A DNA stretch of 64,000 nucleotides from the NCBI GenBank assembly GCA_003342895.1, contig PTFA01000055.1, positions 3,565,629 to 3,629,628 on the forward strand. Direction: 5' to 3'. The translations under genes were made by a program, and so were the position numbers. Below, piece by piece: positions 1 through 13,400 of this stretch. Origin of the DNA: Casuarius casuarius. Lineage: Eukaryota; Chordata; Aves; Casuariiformes; Casuariidae. The notes below the pieces were generated by a model that worked only from the letters and a program-made list of their open reading frames with translations, was not told where the DNA came from and did not search any database. Each line of letters begins with the position of its first letter. Position 1 is the first letter of the stretch.

Positions 1-3000
1 GTCACAAAAAATCCAAAGCTCCAGCCTCAAGAAGGAGCTTCCATTAAGAAATCTATTTTTATCATAAGCATGTTAAAGACAAATAAAAGTCTCTGAATTT
101 CTAAGTTCATGAATATAAAGTTCATGAATATAAAATAAGGAAAAAGAAGGGAAAAATACCTTGTTAATCTTAGTTACAGAGGATATACTTCTATCCACAG
201 CTCACTCCTCTTCCCCAGAATATGAGTGACATTAAAGCCCTTCTCTTTCTAGAGAGTGGGCAGGAGACAAAAGCCTGTCTTCTGTTTTAGGCCAAGGTTT
301 GTTATGCTTATGAACTGGGCTTTAGACAAAAACATTCTTCAATAGCACGTAATTTCTCCAAGCATCATGTTATACCTTTGCAGAACTGGCAGTGAAAACA
401 GAGCCTTGGAGCTCACGAGCTTCTTGAACTCTCCTGTAAAACTCCCCAGAGGGCCTGGAGGAGGTACTATGTCCTACTGCTTGTGTCCTCCCCGGTGCTG
501 GCCACTCACCAACTGGGAACTGGTTTAGTGGCTGAAAATGATGCAGCCTTTCACATATAATGTAGTGCTGCTCAGAAATATGCAAGCTAGCTAAGATGCC
601 CCTGCAGGACTCTGGACTAACACTGTTTCCAATACCTAAGCTAATATGCTCCAGCCTACTTTTAATATCACTGTGCAATGCTTAGTTCATGAGGTATTGA
701 CTTTAAGTATCTATTCTTCCTGCAAAGTCAGGGTAGGGTGATAGACAGATAGGATGACAAAACACAGCATACATAGCCTCAACCATTTCGGTACGTTCAT
801 TTTAAGTAATGGGCAGATGGGGTTGGTCAGTGACAGCTCAGTGATTACAAGTGACAAAAAGTATTTCATCTATACATTAGTCCTTCAGCAGCAGCTGGTA
901 AACTATTGTTTCAGTGAAGATATGGAGAGGGTATTAAAAGGCTCTGTGTCTGTCCATAACTCCTGGAAACGCCCAGGAAAACCTACAGAAATAGACACTG
1001 CTGCATTTCAGCTCAGACTCTACCTGGGACATAGGGACCTCACTCCATCCTTCCCTCTTCTTCCTTCCTTTGGGATTTTCAAAAATGCAACTAAAACAAA
1101 ATTCACACATGAAATCAAGAGGAGAGCTTTTGCTGCCCAGTGTTCGCAGCAGGGAAGGCTTTCATACCCTTTCCTCCACTCTGCTTGCATGCCGCCACTC
1201 CCTGCCATGAGTTCACATCATAGGAACAAGATACTCCAAGGGGGGAAATAAATCAATGTATATTATCTTGAATTACCTACTGTCACGTGCACTATAAATC
1301 TCTATTTACAGTGCTTTGTTCACAGCAGGTGAAAAGAAAGTGTTATATCAATTAAAAGACAATTGATACAGAATGGCTCCCTTGGAAAACCATAACACTG
1401 ACAAAACTGATTTCAGGTCCAGTTCAATGAAGAGACAGTCTGCATGATATTTTTCCATGTCTACATTTTAAACTATGCCTTTCAAATGTACACTAAACAA
1501 CACAAGTAGCATCTGTCATGCAAGATGATTGTTTTTGCTCTTGCTCCTAGAGAGCAAAACTCTGTAGGAAATCCATATTGATTAAACACATGAAATTCAC
1601 ACTTCGCTATATGTATGTATTAGCAGAGGCAAAGTGCACTAACGGAAACAAAAATAAAGCAAAAACAAATAATTCCTACACTGAACTGTTTCAAAATGCA
1701 TCTGAAGAGAGAATAGGGCTCTCTAGCAGTTTCAGCTGCTAGTCATTGAGAGGAAACTGCATATTACAGTTCCCTTGTTAAAAAAAACTAGATAATGGAA
1801 ATTGAGTGTTACAGCCTCTGGGAGAAAAGGAGAGAACAAGACATGAACCAGACAGAAAGGATGGGGATGCAAAACTTCCTTTGATGTAATATTTAATATC
1901 TTTCCCTTCACTTTTGGCTTCTAGGAGAGAATCAGGGAACATATCATTAAGACCCACTGACAATTCACCCACAAAAACCCCTGCATCTGTAATTTAAAAA
2001 AAATCAGATATAGATTAAAATTTCATATATTTAAGCTGCAGAAAAGTTGAGAGACATCATGAATATCTCTTTTCTAGTATATTTTTAGATGCAGAAATCA
2101 AAATTAGCCATCTTAGACTCTTTCCTTATTTAGTACAGCTTTTATAATCTATATTTTTTTCTGAGCTTTTAAACCACAAATGTTCAACAATTTACACAGC
2201 AGTTAGATTTAAAGACATTTCCTTTGTAGATCAAGGAAAATCAATACTGGTAGCTGGTCTTAACTACAAGTGCTTACTCATTTTGCATAACCTTCAGAGT
2301 TTTATTGTCAATATAAGTATACCTTTTTGTGTATTCATGTCAGTAGATTAAAGAAAATGTAAAAGTACCCAAAAATGATAAGGAAATGTTGCTTCTAGTT
2401 TGAAGAACATGCAATATCAGTTAAGAGAGATCTATATTCTGAAAAAGTCATGGGTGTTTAAAATGACTTTTCGGTCTCCATGGAGACTCTTCTCCAGGCT
2501 AGTTACTGCAGTCAAAGCTTAGATATATAAATAAAAGCACAGATACTACTGCTAATGGGGGAAGTCTGGTTTATTTGAAGTTTTTAAAGGGCTTTTCTTA
2601 CCGTCTAGCACAGTAAAACAGTCATGTGGATCTTCTGGATCCAGCGTATTACTAAGAAAGCAAAAACTAATCTTTTCCTTATATTTAATGAAAATTTTCA
2701 AAACTGAATAGTTATTTAGATATCTTATTTTTGCATTCCTCAGGAGAGACCTTCCAGGGCTCATATTTTCGAGAAATGTGGTCATGTTTCAGGGTCTTTT
2801 ATTGGTATCTCAAAATTGCAAGTAGATCTACGTCTTAACTTGTTTTAATTCCAGTTCTAAGCCAAAATTTTTCTCTCTCCCGACGAAGTCATGTAGAAAA
2901 ATGCAGTCAGAACTGATAGTGCTTGCAAGAGCTGACCCTTCAGCAGAATTTAAAATATCTCAGAAGCTGGAAGGGAACTCTGTAAGAGGGGTGACAATAC

Positions 3001-5680
3001 TGCAGCTCTCCCAAAGAGACTGACAGTACTATCCCATGTAGCAAGCAGGGAGTGCAGAAAGAAACAGAAAATGATTTGACACTCCATTTCCTTTTTAAAG
3101 AGGATGGCAATATCCTGAATGGACAGAGGGGAGGCTTTTAAATGAGGAAGCTGAAAAAAGAAAATGGTTCTCCAAGTGAGAGTCAGACAAGGAGAAGTGA
3201 AGGTGTTTGTCAAGAGTGATAGTTATGCTGGAAAGCGGATACGTTTCTAGTAGAGAAAGGCTGGAAGGTGAGCAGGCCTCCTTCAGAGCTTTCCTCAAGT
3301 CAACTCCTGCAGTACCGGTGGACGGCAACTCTTGCTGCAGAGCACAGCCCTCGCAGCGGAGTGCTACAGGGCTGAGAGGAGTTTCTCTGGGAGCCAGTGG
3401 AATTGGAAAATGCCACTAACAGGAGGGAACCGAGTGAGAGCTGGGGGAACAAGGCAGCAAGGATCATCCCTGTGCTCAGACTGAGTGCGATAGAGCAGGA
3501 GGGCTCACATATTAAAAACACTGGGGACATGCTGCTGGAAGCTTGTCTTTATTTAGTATTTCTGTCATTGATCTTTACTAATCCCTAGATCCTCTCATGC
3601 TGATTTCTCTCCCTCATCTCCACTGCAGCTCTTAAAAATCATTTCAACTCTGTGTGTCTGAGCTTTCTTACATACCCTCCAGCCTATTGACATCTTCATT
3701 TTCCCTGGTGTTCTTCATTTATCTACTGGATCCAGAGCACCAGCATCTTCTTGAGACTCTTCCTCCAAAAATGGGGTTATCCACTCTTCGTTTATCCAGC
3801 CAAAGGCTTCATGGGAAGGGATGAAAGAGGAAGAGAGCAAAGACCTTTGCTATGGGTAAAGAGAAAGCTGCAGACTGAAAACACCACATAAAGTAGTAGG
3901 AGATTTAAAAAAAAAATGTGAACAAATCTTGGAATTGTTGTTTTCACTTATGGACTGTCAGGGCCTGCTGGTTGCCACACATTGATAGAAAGTCTCTGAA
4001 ACAGCTCGCCTCCATTTCAGTCTGATTTTGTATAAAAAACAGCTGAAGCTGACTTTTCTGACAGCAAAGGTTATCTTGAGAACAGTGTAGCAAAAGACCA
4101 AAGAAGGGTGTTTTAATATTGATCTAGTATATTCAGAGCACAAAGCTGAAGCTGATAATGGCAGCCCTTTCTCTGCAAGATCATTTCCTGAGCACTAAGG
4201 TCTAGAATGTGCTTTCAGTGCAGAGTCAGCTTAAAAGATGGCAGTGAACTGCACTATCTGAGAAGAAACCCTGGGATAGCTTGGAGAAGTGCAGTGATCC
4301 GCCCTGGGCAAGTGTATGGGCAGCACCCTCCTGTAAGGACACATGGTCAGCTCTTCTCCCTGAATGGGACCAGTAACCCACATTGTTTTCTTAAGGAAGA
4401 AGTGCAAGTACTAAAGTTCATCCCATGAGTTACAGAAAGGTACTGAAAACAAAGGCTCACTTTAAATTACTGGATAGGCTAAGGCAGTTCGCATTTTCCA
4501 TGAGGTGTGTCAAGGGAGAGGAACTGTACACTGTCTCTGTGCTCCTCTACCTATTGCCATGTACAGAGGAAATGCTTACATTTGCTTTTATAGCTTCCAA
4601 ACTAAAGCTGTCTCATATTTTGCCAACTTATCCACCAGTCCTGGACAGATCTTGCTAGCTTCTGTCTGTACCTCACCTGTCAGACAGAACTGAAGTAGAG
4701 TTTTGAAGTGTAAGGTTGCCCTTTATTGTAGAATCCTACAGATTGCTACAGAAAGGGTCCTTTTCATAGATTTATTACATGTAAATATTTTTCATCTTTG
4801 TAATAAAAAGAGTCTTATATGGTTTCTTGCTTGGATATAGTGCCATAGCAGTAATCTTGTTGCATCTCTGGGTAACATTGACTAATACCTGCTCTCAGAT
4901 TCTAGTAATGCTTCTGAATTTGTTGTCGTTTGCTTTTTTTATGCTGTAATATTGCTTACGTAGCTGAGCTCATGTGGCACAGACAGGCTTTTTCTGCATT
5001 ATTGTCTCCTTCTGTCGTACCCACCCTTTTTCATTTTCATGTTAACAATATCTGGAAATTCTTTAAGCAGGGTGTCCAGATCCTGGCCCTGTCCAAGTTG
5101 TGTTTTGGACTGAATGCAAAGCAAAATGGAAAACTCCCTCTGACTTCAGTTACACTGGGTTTTCACTTTCTGTCTCTTTAATCAGTCATATGCAACCATC
5201 TTACCAAAACGCAGTATATTGAAACCAGGTTCTAGCTTTCATTTTTATTAATAATGATATTGAAAAATAAGAATACAAATGAAGCTTTACAAGCTGCAAA
5301 ACCTACTGAGGGAAATAATGATACAGGCTCATTCTTATTTAGTAGAATAGCTGAGTCATTAACTATGTTATTGCATGAGGTATGTACAAATCCAACTTAT
5401 TTCTGTATTTCCTGTATTTATTAACCCTGTTAATAGTGTCATCCTGTAATGGAGTCAACACTAATCTCTATTAGACTTGGACTGACTTGAAATCAAGATC
5501 CTGATTTGGACCTTGAAAAAAGGATCTTCTAGTAGCAGAGGTCACATGGAAATAAATAACATCATAAACTATGTAACTATTTCTATATTTGAATATATTT
5601 AAGTTGTTTTTATTAGAGATCACGGTTACAATTAAAAAGTCCAGGAAATTTAGCACTCCTTTCTTATGTGCTAGCATATA
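1..5680. other. Intronic sequence, nothing recognised
   Basis: Apart from the 15-bp tandem duplication at 105-134 I see no gene, RNA or repeat. The 165-codon + strand ORF at 754-1251 has no family motif and overlaps an opposite-strand ORF. A weak, unsupported resemblance to a palindromic repeat edge (ACTCCCTCTGACTTCAGT) occurs at about 5134. Confidence 0.5.
105..134. repeat. Tandem duplication, 15 bp x 2
   Basis: GTTCATGAATATAAA occurs twice in direct succession without change. Confidence 0.8.
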
Positions 5681-5681
5681 T

Positions 5682-5747
5682 TTCTCATATAGACTGTATT
5701 GAGTATTACTGAATATAAATATAAACTCAATACAGTCTACATGAGAA
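5682..5747. repeat. 23-bp fold-back inverted repeat (hairpin)
   Basis: The arms at 5682-5704 (TTCTCATATAGACTGTATTG, then AGT) and 5725-5747 (ACTCAATACAGTCTACATGA, then GAA) are reverse complements with one mismatch, separated by a 20-nt AT-rich loop. A + strand transcript has one A-C mismatch; a minus-strand transcript would have a single G-U wobble and otherwise full pairing. Complementarity stops at both ends. Size is near that of a small pre-miRNA, but it may be only a templated fold-back mutation. Confidence 0.8.
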
Positions 5748-6456
5748 TCCGAGGGGGAAAAATGCTCATAAACACAAGTGTTTCACTTTTAAGCATTATT
5801 AAGTCAATCAGTCAATACAGATTTCATTACCTTGAAATGATTTTTACTGTATTGCTTTTGGGGCTTTTTTGTTTTTCCTGAAGGCACTGTGTTACTTTCC
5901 TCGGTATACTTAATTGAAAACTATTGATTCATTACATTGGTTGCACTCCTTTTCGATATTTTCCTTTTTTACAGCCATGGCCAACATCCTATACATATAA
6001 GAACCTGCTGCAGTCAGAGAGAGAGATGAAGTCCTCAACACTACTAAAAATCAAGCTTTAAATATTTTCTCCTTTCTTGTTTTCAGGTATAGTTAAGGTC
6101 ATCAAGAATGAAATCGACAAGTCCTTCCTAATTGAGTGCCTGAAAAATATGAATGCTTTGAATATAGTTTATTTAATATTCAGCAATTAATTAGCATTTA
6201 TGATATTCCTTTTGATTGGCATTTCTTTGTGATTATTTTTAAGAAATCATTTAAATGCCTTTAAGAAAGCATTCATAAACAAAAAGTAGGAAAATAAGGG
6301 AGAGGAGAGAGAGATTTTCTGGAAAGAATGTGTACCTGTGCAGCAACGCGTAAGTGCAGCCATGTTGCACATGGTTTCCTTCTAAATCTTAGCAATGTAT
6401 ATAATATTGTAGAAAATAGTATGAGTGCAAACTTAAAGGCCCAAGTTTCTAAGAAA

Positions 6457-6477
6457 GGGGGGGGGGGGGGGGTAAGT
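6457..6477 (+). repeat. G16 homopolymer touching a consensus 5' splice site
   Basis: Sixteen consecutive G (6457-6472) run directly into GTAAGTATG, whose GTAAGT (6472-6477) is the consensus vertebrate donor. The tract can form G-quadruplexes on the sense strand. Confidence 0.8.
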
Positions 6478-6770
6478 ATGAATAGCAAGATACCATGAAG
6501 GTATAAGAAAGAATGGTAGAAATCTGATTTTTTATTTTTTGAGGAAAGAGAAGTGAGAAAAGAAGTGGTTTTGAGAGGACTTCATCAGGTCAGCAGCATT
6601 CACTCATTCAATACATTTTCTGATTTGGAAAGCTCTCCATTTCTTTATGGACTGCTGACAAGCTGTGCGCACCTTGTGCAAGCTCACAGTGATGCAAAAA
6701 AGCAGTGTTGCTTAGCCTCCAGAGCAGGAGCATTTTAAAGCAAGAGCATGTTATTGCATTTAGAAGACCC

Positions 6771-6821
6771 AGGAACAGGTCTGTTCAGCCTGGTCATGCA
6801 CCAGGGCTGAACAGGCTTCCT
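6771..6821. repeat. Imperfect hairpin, short loop
   Basis: AGGAACAGGTCTGTTCAGCC, then TGGT, pairs with ACCAGGGCTGAACAGGCTTC, then CT, around a CATGC loop. About 20 base pairs form, with a bulge or two. It could be an inverted duplication or an RNA fold; nothing else marks it as a gene. Confidence 0.5.
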
Positions 6822-9800
6822 AGAGTGCTTGCTTCTTTGATATTTTCAGCAGAGCTTTAGACCGTAGTGGGATGGAGCTCAAGAAAATCACCCTGTCAAG
6901 TTTTAAACAAATTCCAGACGTATTTTAAGCCAAAATGTCACGTTCACAGTGAAAGTATGTCAAAATGTATGCTTCCTGACAGATACCAACATGGGGAGAT
7001 GACAATGAAAATCAAATACACTGGAGCTAAGCTTGTTTCCTGCTCCAGACAGCTATTGCTTTGTTAGGTGAATAAACTCATTTCAGCAGCTAATTCATAA
7101 TATCCATTTATTTAAACAAAATTCTGTGTAATCATTTATCTGTGACTTAGTGAGAAGACAACAAATATAGCATAAACTAGGAACATAATAAACACTGGAG
7201 TGTTTGTTGAACTTAGCACATCCAGTGTTCAGTGTCTTACATACACTAAAGAAGACAGAGACATTTGTTGTCAGCCAGCATGTTGCTTCTGATGGTGATT
7301 AAAGGACATTGCCACCTTGAGCAAGTTAAGACTCAAAGCAAGTCATTTATACATCTGCATTATTAATATGTAAATATTTTGGCAGCACTTCATACAAATA
7401 GTATATCCAGAGTGCTTTACTATCATTTTCAAATGACTATCACTGTTAAAGGAGTGTTTGCAATATCTACCAGTACCAGACCATTTTTCAAAGATTCAGT
7501 AATGAAGAAATGGTTAGGATTCAACCTTTTTTTGAACAAGCAAGCAACTGTGTTGTAGATGAGCAGCCTTCCAGTATCAATCTTCTTACATATATTTCAA
7601 CCTGTTTTTTCATATTGCTGATTTCTGTAGAGCTATAGGAAAAAACATTGCAGAGAAGAGGAGTCACAAACATGGAAGTATTAACTTATAGAATATTTTT
7701 GCTTTAGGAAAAACGCAGTTGGTGATAATGCACAGTTAACAGATGTCCTAGGAAGGAGGGTGTTAATCTTCAACTAGACAAAGTTAAAGAGAATAATGAA
7801 AGGACATGAGAATGAGGTCTGTAGACTATATTACTAATACTCCTGCATCAATATAAGTTATAACAGGAAAAGCAGACAATTGGACTTCAGGGACATGATG
7901 AACTGCAAAGAGATTATAGCCTAATTGTTGACACTTTGTCAATATGAATGATTTTTGTGGTGGATTTTTAAACTGTTTTGTAAGAGTGTTTATAATTATC
8001 TGATCTGAACACTATACACTGAAGAAGGTGCTAGAAATAAATGCCCTGATAATCATTTTCAGCTATGCTCTGCCAGATGCATGCCTGGCATTTTAAAGCC
8101 AAGAAATAGGTCCCTGTGTACAGATAGGGAGCATATCCTATCTGGCTTGCACATAGTTACATCACTGGGCTGTGCAAATAAGAGGCACTTGTTTCTATGG
8201 CCAAACTAAAACAAAATATTTCAGTCAGTCTGAGAATCTTCTCTTTTATCTCCAAGAGAAAATTTTTACACTAGGAAGAACTGGGGGAAAAAATTGAAAC
8301 TGGTTAGAGCAGAACTGGATTGACTTTGTGGTGAAAGGGACAGTGTGGCTTGCAAAGGTCTCCATTTTATGTTTTATTTCCACTTGTAAATTTGCAATGG
8401 GAATGTAAAGAAGGAATTAGGCACTCTTCCCAAAGTGACAATTTCAATGGCAGGGATCCCTTTTTTTACCACAGAGGCCGGTGTTTAGAGCACTTCATGT
8501 AAGGAACTGGATTTAATTTCCTCTTCTACTTGAGGGGTTTTGAGCCTACATTGCTATTCTCAGTGGTGTATCCGAATTGCCATACTATAGGCTGTTCTGA
8601 AGGTCATTTTCATATCCTCTCTAGAAGCTGATATCTTTTTTCTAAAAGGTGCATTCAAGATATATTTTTGGGTTAGGAGCATTGAACAATGAGAATAAAA
8701 CCTTTTACCCTGGTGGCCTTGTAGCCCCTGAGGTTCACCTGAGGAGAGGGGTGAGTGTTCTTTCTTGTTGGCTTGTGACTTCAATCTGGAAAATTATATT
8801 TATAATTAAAGTTATTCAAAAAACCTGACTTTAACTACTCAACATTTCAAATTTGTTTTAGGCAAACAAATGAATAAACTTCTCCTGCTCAGTATGGGAA
8901 GGATGTGCATAGACATTTCCCGTAGCATTCTAAATGCCACAAACAAACAGGGCTGTGGTTGTAAATTTTTCTTGAAAGGAGTTCAATGTTTTCTAGTTCA
9001 GAATGGTAGTAGTGTTGGAGTAGCAGTTTAGTACCTGCTAAGATGGAAGAGAATCACCTTCCAAATTGTTAGGACCCCTTCTCCATCCAAAGAAAAGTCT
9101 TCCAGGCAGAATCTAAAACCTAAGTAGTCCCCCAGATCCAAGTTCTTTCCAGTGCCAATAACGGACAGAATTACCACATGCGAAGATAAGTTTCTTGTCC
9201 ACAACACAGTTAGTATTATCTCTAATACACTGAGATTATGAGGTACCTTTACATCTAACATTATGTAAAACAGGTATATAGAAAATACCTACTGAGGAGC
9301 AGTAGAGAATGGTACCTCAGCTTGCTTTAGGATTTGAAGAAGCATGAAATTTGAGCTCCTTTTATTAGTTTTTTTTTGTTGTTTTAAATGAAATTTATCC
9401 ACAACCATGAGGGGCAATAATATCCCTTTTTTTGTTTTAAATAAAGATTAAATGTAATCAGACAATCCCAAGAGCTGCAATTTCAAAGAAAATGCCAAAT
9501 TTTATGAGAAGAGAAATATGATCTTGGCATCAGGAATGCTGTAAGCATATAACTTTTAAATATATTTCCTTGCAAGAAACATGCCCTGGGCAGAAACAAA
9601 TCCATCTGTTCTACCTGGAAATCATGAAAAAGTGGCAAGCTTCAGAAAAGTGGCAATAACCTTAAGATATCCTTAGAGCCTTAAAAGTGGCTCTAAAAAT
9701 CGCTTTATCACTTAGGTATCATGATGTGAACTAACTGTACATTAGGAGTGCAACCTAATCCTATTTGCATGGTATTGCTTTATACAATCCTCAGTTATTT

Positions 9801-10215
9801 TCTTCCTTCATCAAGTTCAGTTCAATTCCAGTTGATAAGCTATTTCTTCCTGTTCATTCCCCAGCTTGGGCTTTCCTTGATGCCAAGGAACAGAGAGTAA
9901 AGGTCCCCAAAATAGTTTGGAACAAATGATAATTGGTGATAACTGGTGTATGCCCCATGCTACACTGACCACTTCAGGGATCTGATGTCATGGCTCTGTG
10001 TGATGCTGCATTGCATTTTACAATTTAGATAGCCAGACACTTCCCAGGAGGAGCCCTAAATTAGTGGCATGTGCTGTATGCATGCCCTCTGTATGTATGT
10101 TTGCATTTACCATCCCTGCATTAATGATCCTTTCTATTTTTATTTTTTCTATGCCCTGACATTTAATAGGATATGATGAGAAATGTAAATTGATTTATAT
10201 TGTTGCCTTCTGTTG

Positions 10216-10232
10216 TTAATGCATTGCATTAA
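10216..10232. promoter_or_regulatory. Perfect 17-bp palindrome with homeodomain/POU-like half sites
   Basis: TTAATGCATTGCATTAA has 8-bp arms about a single central base. Each arm holds TTAATGCA, a TAAT-type homeodomain core next to an ATGCA POU-like motif. The surrounding 200 bp (about 10060-10260) is rich in TAAT/ATTA words, as in some conserved neural enhancers. Function is inferred only. Confidence 0.25.
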
Positions 10233-10369
10233 AGGCCTTGTCAGAGCTGAGTGCTAGCTGTAGTAGGCTTCGTGCAAAAATGCCATGTGAAGTGTCAACT
10301 CTTACAAATTATTGTCAAGGAGATTATCATATACTTCTACATTTTAGCTTTGCTGTTTTCAAATATCTT

Positions 10370-10416
10370 CCTCATCTTAAAGGATTAGAAATCTCCCTCA
10401 CTTTAAAGGATTAGAA
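10370..10416. repeat. Direct duplication, 21-bp copies at 26-bp spacing
   Basis: CCTCATCTTAAAGGATTAGA and CCTCACTTTAAAGGATTAGA (each followed by A) differ at two positions. Confidence 0.7.
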
Positions 10417-13400
10417 GTGTAGGAGTCATGCATTTAAGCAATACACAAATATTCAAGGTAGACATGAAGAACTTTATACATAAACTTTGCAAAATGTTCC
10501 ACCTTAAATCCATATACAGCAGCTGGAAATAGGTCAGCCCTGAGCATCTTGTTGTTTGATGAAAGAATTCAAACCTGTTTCCAAGGTAACCAATCCCATC
10601 CTTTATAAATCTCTGCCGTGCTCCCACCTGTTTTGAGAAGCTGAATGCTTTTTTCATTTCCTGAGATATAGTCTGAACTTTAACACACACATGTGCACAC
10701 ACACCACATGCTGCTTTCTTTCCACCATCACAAAGGAGACAATAAAAGTAAATAGGAGGTGGTTAATATTTAAACTGCTAATGCAGGTGTCTCAGTAGCA
10801 TATTTTTAGAGATATTGTAAGTGGTGCCAAACAGCACTCAAACAAATTGCTCTTACAGGAAAAGCAGATTAATTTTGGATGGATTCCTGGGTATCTGGTC
10901 TTCAGGTCACTGTAGTTTCCTTTGTTCTCTGCTTTCTATACAGGCTAGGAAGGGCACTGTGTTTTAGCAAGAGTAATGAGGATCTGTCAGTAGAGGCAAA
11001 TGATGTTCAATAATACCATTTAATGCATAAATTGCCATCTTCTCTGATGCATTAGGTGGTTGCTCCACACATCTGACAATAGCACATAAAGGCAGAACGC
11101 TTGTTTTAGAGAGTTCTATTTGCACATTTCACACACTTCTACACACATTTAAATATTTCCTGTAAAAGGTTTGATAAATCATGCATTTTGTTTCTTAAAA
11201 TGGTTTTTCCCGTTGAGACAATAACCCTTTCGGAGGGCAGAACACAGAATGTATGACAGGACAGTACAGAACAGTACAGAATGGAGGAAGGCAATGAAAA
11301 GTCTTGCAAAAATATTTTCTTTCATCTGGAAAAAAGTATGGGCATGATACCTAATTAAGGACATTTTGAATGTTGCCAGTATTTTGTAGAAACCTTGTTT
11401 CATTTATAATTTCTTTTGCTTCTGTTTTATTTAAATATTGACAATACGGACAATTTAGAATTTCCTAAATGGCTCTCAGGGTAAAATTAAACAAAGCAAT
11501 TGTGGCAACACAGAAACTGCACCTGTTCTGAGGAGATAGCATATGTATCAAATCTATAGCTCACTTTAATAGAGGACTTAATAATGGTGTAACACGATCA
11601 TCCATATAATAATCCAGTAGAAATGCTCTAAATCTAGTAACCTATTAATCATATAATTTACTACTATTAACCAAAGAATACCAAGCTGCCATGATTAAAT
11701 AATTCCTAATATAATTCCCTACAGTCTGATTAACACTTTCTGTTTCGTTTTTGAAAATTTAACTTATCTGAAAACAGACCAGTTATATCAATTAGATAAA
11801 TCAGCTTGATAAAAGATGCCACCTACAATAGGCACTGTCCCAAATTAAAGGAAAAGGTCGTTCACCAAATAACATTCTGGCAAGGTCTCTTCGACTATAT
11901 ACAACTGAATACAATATTGTTCAAATGTCCATGCCTTCAATTTAGATCTTAAGACCAAGGATTACCCTAAACTTCAGTTCAAGATGGCATTGTAATTAGT
12001 CTTCTATTGTCACAGAATTAGAAGAAAAAAAGCTACTGTCATGAGTACACTTCAATGCTTGTGATTGCTCTGGATGATACTAAAGAAGGTGAATTGTAGA
12101 AGAATTTCTGTCTGTACTGGAAGTTCTGCAGAGACTCAGACGGATGGTGTGCAGTTCAAGGAGAAGCAGCGAAATGGAATCATGTTTCTTTAATGAAAGT
12201 TCTGAGTGAGTGTTTCTCTAACAGCCTCTTCTGGAAAATGTCTTATAACAATCAGTATAAAACACATCATAGGTCATTTCTGCGTAAAACATCAGGAAAA
12301 CAAAATATGTACTTTTTGTAAGGGTACCTTTATTTTAAAAAGTACAATATTCCTTGATTAAAGGTGCTGATATATCACTATTCTGTTTAGGACTTCTTTA
12401 AAAACTTTTGATATTTTGATCACAAGAGAAGAATTTATTAGTTGTGTTATTTTAAAAATTTCTTATTACCTAGGTTTTAGGGAAGTTGTAGAACATGTAC
12501 TTCATGTTCAGTAAGTTCTTACTTTGGGGAGTTTGGTAGCTTGTCAGTAAATGTTCGTCTTGGTAATTGCTCAGGTCACTGCTGAATTTTTTTTACCTTT
12601 GATATCTCTTTTTATTTCTATTCCAAAGTTAATTTTCCTCATCTCTTCGTATCTACTATCTTCAACCTCTTAATGGAAAGTTCCAAGGTCTGTTTACTTT
12701 CTACATGTATTGCATATTAATCAATATTCATTTATCTTATTTAGACCTTTCAGATCTGTTTAAAGATAGATGACTAAACTGTATGCTCAGTTAGTTATAA
12801 CAGAATTAATTTCTCCTAACTTTAAACTACATAATAGTCTAACCTAGTCATCAAGGCTCTCTTTAGAGTCAAGAGAAATAAGAACCTCTGAGGGGAAATT
12901 CATCTACCAAACTTTCGTAATTTTGACCACAGTCATTATGCAGTGGAATGAACTGCCCAGGTTCTGTGTCTTTGTTTTGACTTAGATGGAGACAACGCAA
13001 CTAACTTAGAGTGGATACGTAGGCTCTCAGAGGCTGAAGTTAAAAGTGCTGAATCCAGTGTTCTGCCTTTGTTGTATTCTGCTTTGGACTTATGAGTGCT
13101 CACCGTTCCATGAAGAAATAATACAAAAATTATTGTGGATGTTCAGGACCAAAATCACATGACGCAGCTTTTAACCAGCTAACAAACATGTTTTCACTTA
13201 ATATTTGTTCATGGACAAAGACATTGTGGGTGGAACTGGAAGCAGAGGGACATTTCATCCATTTTGGCACATCATTCCATAGTTGGAGCATGGATGCTCC
13301 TGTCAAAGATCTTGTCTTTATCCTTTGTTAGAACTGTATAATAAAGGGCCCGGCACAATATGGGGGATTCTCAGGCTTGTCACGTTTCCCAATGTGGTCC

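Noticed and set aside
754..1251. 165-codon + strand ORF
   Set aside because: No recognisable motif, overlapped by an opposite-strand ORF, no splice or promoter support; consistent with chance in a long intron.
5040..5180. Possible palindromic repeat around ACTCCCTCTGACTTCAGT
   Set aside because: Only one edge resembles a known pattern; the inverted partner is not convincing.
12940..13020. CAGTGGAATGAACTGCCCAG, vaguely like a sense CR1 3' block
   Set aside because: Only a short match without the flanking CR1 sequence.
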